Part shown: positions 31,192 through 33,838 of the stretch, in pieces
Layout of the letters: the number at the start of each line of letters is the position of its first letter
Numbering within the stretch: position 1 is the first letter of the stretch
IMG/VR virus record: IMGVR_UViG_3300042564_000688
Location: 1 to 33,838 of that record
Strand: one strand, 5' to 3'
Origin: a virus
DNA: 33,838 bases
Program-made: the position numbers and the translations under genes
Notes under the pieces: model-generated
What the model was told of the DNA's origin: nothing
Seen by the model: the letters and a program-made list of their open reading frames with translations, nothing else
Database searches by the model: none

Positions 31192-31544
31192 TAAACCGCT
31201 CCAGTTACGTCATCTGTTACTGTGATGGATCCTGTCAAAAGTGTAAAAATAACACCTGCTCCATTATCAATCTGAACGTCATAAACATATGTTGTTCCAG
31301 CAACAAGTTGTCTTCCTTGTGTGCCAGTAATGGTACAAGTAACAATGTCTGTTGCTGTATCTACCGTGGCTGTTGCTGCAACTTGAGTACCAGTGCTACC
31401 ACGCACATTTGCAATAGTAAAGTCTGCGTTGCCTTCATAAGCATCTAGGGAAAATGTTGTTCCATTTGCGTTTTTGGGACGGATGATAAATTGATACGTA
31501 TCACCACGGTAGTAACTAAAATTATATGTGCCTGGAAATGCCAT
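31191..31544 (-). CDS. Baseplate-upper-protein-like beta sandwich (RGDT family, paralog 2)
   Basis: 117 residues starting MAFPGTYNFSYYRGDTYQFI, then IRPKNANGTTFSLDAYEGNA. The YRGDTY.F.I pattern near the N terminus and the final ITVTDDVTGAV mark it as a paralog of the genes at 18909-19322 and 32408-32824. The fold expected is the small beta sandwich of BppU-like N-terminal domains, which hold receptor-binding proteins to the baseplate. It has the strongest start signals of the tail region: TGGTATAAT, then AGGAGG. It is followed by a coupled 187-residue gene, probably its partner. The RGDT motif is structural, not an integrin-type adhesion site. Confidence 0.84.
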   Translation of the reverse strand: MAFPGTYNFSYYRGDTYQFIIRPKNANGTTFSLDAYEGNADFTIANVRGSTGTQVAATATVDTATDIVTCTITGTQGRQLVAGTTYVYDVQIDNGAGVIFTLLTGSITVTDDVTGAV

Positions 31545-31548
31545 TATT

Positions 31549-31569
31549 CCTCCTAAGTTTATTATACCA
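31549..31569 (-). promoter_or_regulatory. Extended -10 promoter fused to a Shine-Dalgarno
   Basis: On the minus strand TGGTATAAT (31569-31561), AAACTT and AGGAGG (31554-31549) precede ATG 31544. The unit TGGTATAAT(A)AACTTAGGAGGA is almost identical to the one before the gene at 2972, 28 kb away. Confidence 0.7.
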
Positions 31570-32313
31570 CTAACAGATTGAAATATAGATTCCTTTTAAT
31601 AGAATTGAACTTTCTAAATCTGTCCTTGCTTGAGGCTTTAGCCCATAACTTTTAATTTTTTGACTGTCTATATATACTGTTTGTAATACTGAAATATCGT
31701 AAGAATACTGATATTTAAGGTTTGCCACATAGGATGTTGGAGAGTTTTCATATTTTTCATTAAATGTTCTAAACCACAAATCCGTATAGTTTGAACTAGT
31801 CGTAATTGTAAAGTCGTATCTTATATCTGCCTTGGCCCCAATTTTTAAACCTTTAAAGTTAAACATGCCTACATCTGGTAACCATAAAGAGGGCAGACTT
31901 TTTGGAATATAGTCTTCAAGGTAAAAGGTTGGATCTGTATTAAAATTAATAGATACCCAACCATCATCGCCTCTTTCTGGTCCTAGGCTAGTTATTCTGT
32001 CTGAATTATTTTTGTAATAAGCCCAACCTGGATATTGTCCAGATGGTGAATCATAGCCCTCTCCGCCTTTACCTGACTCACCACGAGGTCCCTGCGGTCC
32101 TGCCCTACCCGTATCACCTTTTGGACCTTGCGGACCAGTCTCGCCCTTTTCTCCTGGATCACCTTTAAGTCCTCTTTCGCCTCTTTCGCCATTTAGTCCA
32201 GGAACAGGTATATACTCTTTTAAATTTGTAGGTTGTTGAGCAGCGGATTCTTGAATTGCTTGAGAAAACCCTTTTCTTTTAAGGGGTTGTGGGGAGTCCA
32301 TGCTTTTTGCCAT
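31570..32313 (-). CDS. Collagen-like tail protein
   Basis: 247 residues. Residues 39-86 are sixteen uninterrupted Gly-X-Y triplets (GERGERGLKGDPGEKGETGP continuing to GKGGEG), rich in Lys/Glu/Arg pairs that stabilise a collagen triple helix without hydroxyproline. A 38-residue basic start precedes them and a 160-residue C-terminal domain follows (GQYPGWAYYKNNSDRITSLG, then DDGWVSINFNTDPTFYLEDY, YDFTITTSSNYTDLWFRTFN). The protein should form a trimeric stalk with a beta-rich head. Phage collagen repeats are common in tail fibres. There is no Shine-Dalgarno; the ATG is 11 bases after the preceding small gene, and a TAAGAT lies 5 bases upstream. Confidence 0.88.
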   Translation of the reverse strand: MAKSMDSPQPLKRKGFSQAIQESAAQQPTNLKEYIPVPGLNGERGERGLKGDPGEKGETGPQGPKGDTGRAGPQGPRGESGKGGEGYDSPSGQYPGWAYYKNNSDRITSLGPERGDDGWVSINFNTDPTFYLEDYIPKSLPSLWLPDVGMFNFKGLKIGAKADIRYDFTITTSSNYTDLWFRTFNEKYENSPTSYVANLKYQYSYDISVLQTVYIDSQKIKSYGLKPQARTDLESSILLKGIYISIC

Positions 32314-32324
32314 AGACTATCTTA

Positions 32325-32411
32325 CTACTTTGACTGTGTTCTATAAACTTTAGTTCCGACTTTAATTACAGGAGGAATATTTACTTGGGCTGGTGTTACT
32401 TTAACTATCAT
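32325..32411 (-). CDS. 28-residue small protein overlapping its neighbour (ATGA)
   Basis: A 28-codon frame begins with ATG 32411, overlapping the stop of the upstream RGDT-family gene as ATGA, and ends with TAG 11 bases before the collagen-like gene. The product is MIVKVTPAQVNIPPVIKVGT followed by KVYRTQSK: basic, Val/Pro-rich, extended rather than helical. It fills the gap between two coupled tail genes exactly and leaves no other reading. The coupling supports translation. A role as a short strand or linker peptide in the tail tip is only a guess. It is below the length usual gene finders accept. Confidence 0.65.
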   Translation of the reverse strand: MIVKVTPAQVNIPPVIKVGTKVYRTQSK

Positions 32412-32824
32412 AACGTACCGCTTACATCACCTATTACACAAATTGTTCCAATAACTGGTGTCCACTGAGTAACTTCATCTCCTCCGCCACCAGATACACC
32501 ATCTCCAGGAATTGTGGCCTGAAGATCAAATCTTAACTCTGCAACAACTGGCTTATACTTTGTTCCGCCCCAGTTCTTTGTAATTTCTCCTTTTGCAATA
32601 ATATAAACAACGCCTTCTTCATAGGACTCTATTGTTAATAAATCTAGAACATCCGATAATGGATCATAAGATGTTGCCTCAAAGGTCCAACCAGAAGTAT
32701 CGTAAAGTGTAACCTCATCGTCTTCAAAAAACTCTATCTTAAGCGTTGCTGTATCTCCACGAACAACGTTCCATTGAATGTTGGCTGGTGTGGCACCAAG
32801 TTTTTCGGTTGTAGGGGTACACAT
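32408..32824 (-). CDS. Baseplate-upper-protein-like beta sandwich (RGDT family, paralog 3)
   Basis: 138 residues from ATG 32824 (MCTPTTEKLGATPANIQWNV). An upstream in-frame start (32887) adds 21 residues through a GC-rich hairpin and the promoter, so it is rejected. A TGGTATAAT ends 7 bases before ATG 32824, the leaderless layout. NIQWNVVRGDTATLKIEFFE is the family motif, DTSGWTFEATSYDP follows as in BppU-like domains, and the end GTICVIGDVSGTL matches its paralogs. A Gly/Asp-rich loop (GDGVSGGGGDEV) is near the end. It is the first gene of a block with the 28-residue and collagen-like genes, suggesting they assemble together at the tail tip. Confidence 0.83.
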   Translation of the reverse strand: MCTPTTEKLGATPANIQWNVVRGDTATLKIEFFEDDEVTLYDTSGWTFEATSYDPLSDVLDLLTIESYEEGVVYIIAKGEITKNWGGTKYKPVVAELRFDLQATIPGDGVSGGGGDEVTQWTPVIGTICVIGDVSGTL

Positions 32825-32831
32825 AATATCG

Positions 32832-32840
32832 ATTATACCA
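32832..32840 (-). promoter_or_regulatory. Extended -10 promoter, leaderless start of RGDT paralog 3
   Basis: TGGTATAAT on the minus strand ends 7 bases before ATG 32824. No Shine-Dalgarno is present. Confidence 0.65.
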
Positions 32841-32855
32841 TAATTCATAACTGGA

Positions 32856-32876
32856 CACCCTAGGCGCCGTAGGGTG
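32856..32876. repeat. GC-rich inverted repeat upstream of RGDT paralog 3
   Basis: CACCCTA / TAGGGTG, a perfect 7-bp stem around GGCGCCG, followed on the plus strand by a G-run (32877-32881). It is a small GC island in very AT-rich DNA. No U-tract on either strand, so it is not a typical terminator. Confidence 0.5.
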
Positions 32877-33142
32877 GGGGGTAGCAACCTAGAGTGCCAG
32901 CATAAGCATTATAACATTAATTTATGCCAGTAAATAAAGTTTTATAACAAAAGGTTATATATGCCATAATTAAGCGTATAACACCAGGTATATAAAAGAG
33001 TTATCAAATCGTTATAATCCTATATGTCCGTTTTGTTACTATAAGTCTATTTTAGCCAGGTATCAAATAGTGTATACTAAATATATATAAGAAAAGAATA
33101 TACTGTAGTTAAGGTTTTTAAAAGATAGTTTATATATAGTAG

Positions 33143-33427
33143 TTATTTAGAACGAGAAACAAAGTCTAATAACACTTCGTACATATGATCAAGTTTATCA
33201 CTAGTTGCCTTACGCAAAACCTTTGCTTCTTCTTGCTCACATTTAATTGATTTAATTTCATCACGCATACTGGTTCCGCCGTTGGTTTTAGTTTCGGCGC
33301 GGATATCTTCTACGGCTTCGATGATAGGTTTAACTTGAATCTTTATGTACCAGCGAATCGCCCCAATTATAATTGCGCCAATTGAAAGCAAAGCGAGAAT
33401 AAATTGAGCCCAGTCAGTTGCTGTCAT
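33143..33427 (-). CDS. Holin-like membrane protein
   Basis: 94 residues from ATG 33427 (MTATDWAQFILALLSIGAII). An upstream extension to 33550 is in frame but crosses a TATAAT at 33442-33437, 9 bases before this ATG, and is unlikely to be used. One hydrophobic helix spans about residues 7-28. A charged cytoplasmic helix follows (WYIKIQVKPIIEAVEDIRAE, a TNGGTS turn, then a long coiled coil to the end). This build, with VKP and a NGG.S.R turn, resembles DUF2746-type holins of actinobacteriophages. It would open the membrane or collapse its potential at lysis, working with the endolysin at 20 kb. A virion membrane-piercing or spanin-like role is an alternative. Confidence 0.8.
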   Translation of the reverse strand: MTATDWAQFILALLSIGAIIIGAIRWYIKIQVKPIIEAVEDIRAETKTNGGTSMRDEIKSIKCEQEEAKVLRKATSDKLDHMYEVLLDFVSRSK

Positions 33428-33436
33428 AATAACACT

Positions 33437-33442
33437 ATTATA
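33437..33442 (-). promoter_or_regulatory. TATAAT -10 of the holin-like gene
   Basis: TATAAT on the minus strand lies 9 bases before ATG 33427, with a directly adjoining TG rather than the usual TGn. No Shine-Dalgarno is visible, so the leader would be only about 2 bases. Confidence 0.5.
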
Positions 33443-33520
33443 CATTATTTTTATTTCAAATTCGGCGGGATACGAGTTAAGCCGAAAAATAGAGTATACA
33501 AACCTCCCCCTGACAACATA

Positions 33521-33535
33521 AGAGTAATATACTCT
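33521..33535. promoter_or_regulatory. Operator-like palindrome between divergent genes
   Basis: AGAGTA-ATA-TACTCT, a perfect 6-bp inverted repeat with a 3-base centre, lies between the holin-like gene and the zinc-ribbon gene. One arm recurs at 33491 (AGAGTATAC). Size and place fit a regulator site, but AT-rich DNA makes chance possible. Confidence 0.35.
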
Positions 33536-33549
33536 AGTAATGTCAAACA

Positions 33550-33579
33550 TTGGAATTATATATCTACATAGGCTATAAT
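33550..33579 (+). promoter_or_regulatory. Plus-strand promoter of the zinc-ribbon gene
   Basis: TTGGAA (33550-33555), 18-base spacer, TATAAT (33574-33579), then 7 bases to ATG 33587. No Shine-Dalgarno, so translation should be leaderless. Confidence 0.65.
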
Positions 33580-33586
33580 GGGATAT

Positions 33587-33784
33587 ATGAGTGATGACGT
33601 AAAGCCATGGGACCTATTTAATGGATCTCCAAGATCTCCAGAAGAAGTAGCAGCAGAGCGATTAGAAATTTGTAAAGGCTGTGAGTTCTTTAGACCAAGG
33701 ACACAAACATGCCAGAAGTGTGGTTGTTTTATGGCTGCTAAGTCTATGTTGCAAAATGCTAAGTGTCCCGTTGGGAAATGGTGA
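33587..33784 (+). CDS. Small zinc-ribbon protein
   Basis: 65 residues from ATG 33587 (MSDDVKPWDLFNGSPRSPEE). An ATG nine bases earlier overlaps the TATAAT box and would lie before the transcript start, so it is rejected. Six Cys are arranged CKGCEFF, then CQKCGC and a late Cys (AKCPVGKW): C29-x2-C32, C42-x2-C45-x-C47, C60. Four of these can hold one zinc ion. Similar small Cys-rich proteins (DUF6171-like) occur in cyanophages and other aquatic phages, with unknown role. It is one of two plus-strand genes. A nucleic-acid or protein adaptor role is possible but unproven. Confidence 0.85.
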   Translation: MSDDVKPWDLFNGSPRSPEEVAAERLEICKGCEFFRPRTQTCQKCGCFMAAKSMLQNAKCPVGKW

Positions 33785-33785
33785 C

Positions 33786-33838
33786 TTATCCTTGTTTACC
33801 GAAATTAAATACGCCTTCAGGATCAAAGACGTTTATTG
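33786..33838 (-). CDS. C-terminal end of a further minus-strand gene, cut by the window edge
   Basis: Sixteen codons (INVFDPEGVFNFGKQG) and a TAA stop are read on the minus strand into the right edge. The peptide looks protein-like (DPEGVFNFG turn), but it is too short to classify. It is convergent with the zinc-ribbon gene, leaving one base between the two stop codons. Confidence 0.5.
   Translation of the reverse strand, partial: INVFDPEGVFNFGKQG

Larger units (their letters stand above)
32825..33142. other. Non-coding AT-rich block with repeats, a GC-rich hairpin and promoter-like boxes
   Basis: No gene is seen on either strand. The left end has the leaderless promoter and a hairpin. The rest is very AT-rich. 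TATAACA recurs at 32910, 32943 and 32977, spaced 33 and 34 bases. TGCCAG/TGCCAT occurs at 32895, 32925 and 32962, CCAGGTAT at 32984 and 33056, and TATCAAAT at 33002 and 33061. Each TATCAAAT is followed by a -10-like box on the plus strand (TATAAT 33013, TATACT 33073). Such repeated sites suggest a replication origin, packaging site or regulator target; nothing decides between them. Confidence 0.55.

Overview
This window is part of a tailed double-stranded DNA phage genome (Caudoviricetes, HK97-type head). It is AT-rich and almost entirely coded on the minus strand. The phage call rests on a contiguous head module: portal, XkdF-like prohead protease with an in-frame scaffold, HK97-fold capsid, head-tail adaptor and neck proteins. 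Beside it lies a very large set of tail-fibre and adhesin genes. An actinobacterial host, perhaps one of the low-GC freshwater lineages, is only an inference. It rests on the monomeric B12-dependent ribonucleotide reductase, the LamG-containing tail protein and the many TATAAT-N6/7-ATG leaderless starts. No integrase, repressor, tRNA, CRISPR array or insertion sequence was seen.

Transcription runs mainly right to left. The right end (about 31-33.8 kb) holds a zinc-ribbon gene on the plus strand, a holin-like membrane protein, a non-coding AT-rich block with regularly spaced repeats, and small beta-sandwich and collagen-like tail proteins, including a 28-codon gene. From 30.6 to 20.6 kb there are one tail fibre and five glycine-rich, fibronectin-III adhesin genes. 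Four adhesins are each followed immediately by a small paralogous gene, probably a dedicated assembly chaperone. The fifth keeps only the last 11 codons of such a gene. A secreted lysozyme-like endolysin lies on the plus strand at 20.0-20.5 kb behind the best promoter of the window and ends at a probably bidirectional terminator.

From 19.8 to 13.5 kb come further fibre genes, built from repeated modules and including an Mtd-like N-terminal domain. At 13.3-11.3 kb a complete class II ribonucleotide reductase (NrdJ) interrupts the structural genes and has its own promoter. A 1213-residue LamG-containing tail protein follows, then a small protein, portal, protease/scaffold, capsid, a HeH/SAP-like protein, adaptor and three neck/tail-completion proteins, the last cut by the left edge. 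Terminase, tape measure and major tail protein are not in the window.

Two kinds of start signal recur. One is an extended -10 (TGnTATAAT) directly ahead of a Shine-Dalgarno. The other is a TATAAT 6-7 bases before the ATG with no ribosome-binding site, as in leaderless mRNAs. Four transcripts with longer leaders appear to begin with a stem-loop at or near their 5' end. The strongest lead is the adhesin/chaperone array: the C-terminal type of each adhesin matches the subtype of the small protein encoded next to it.
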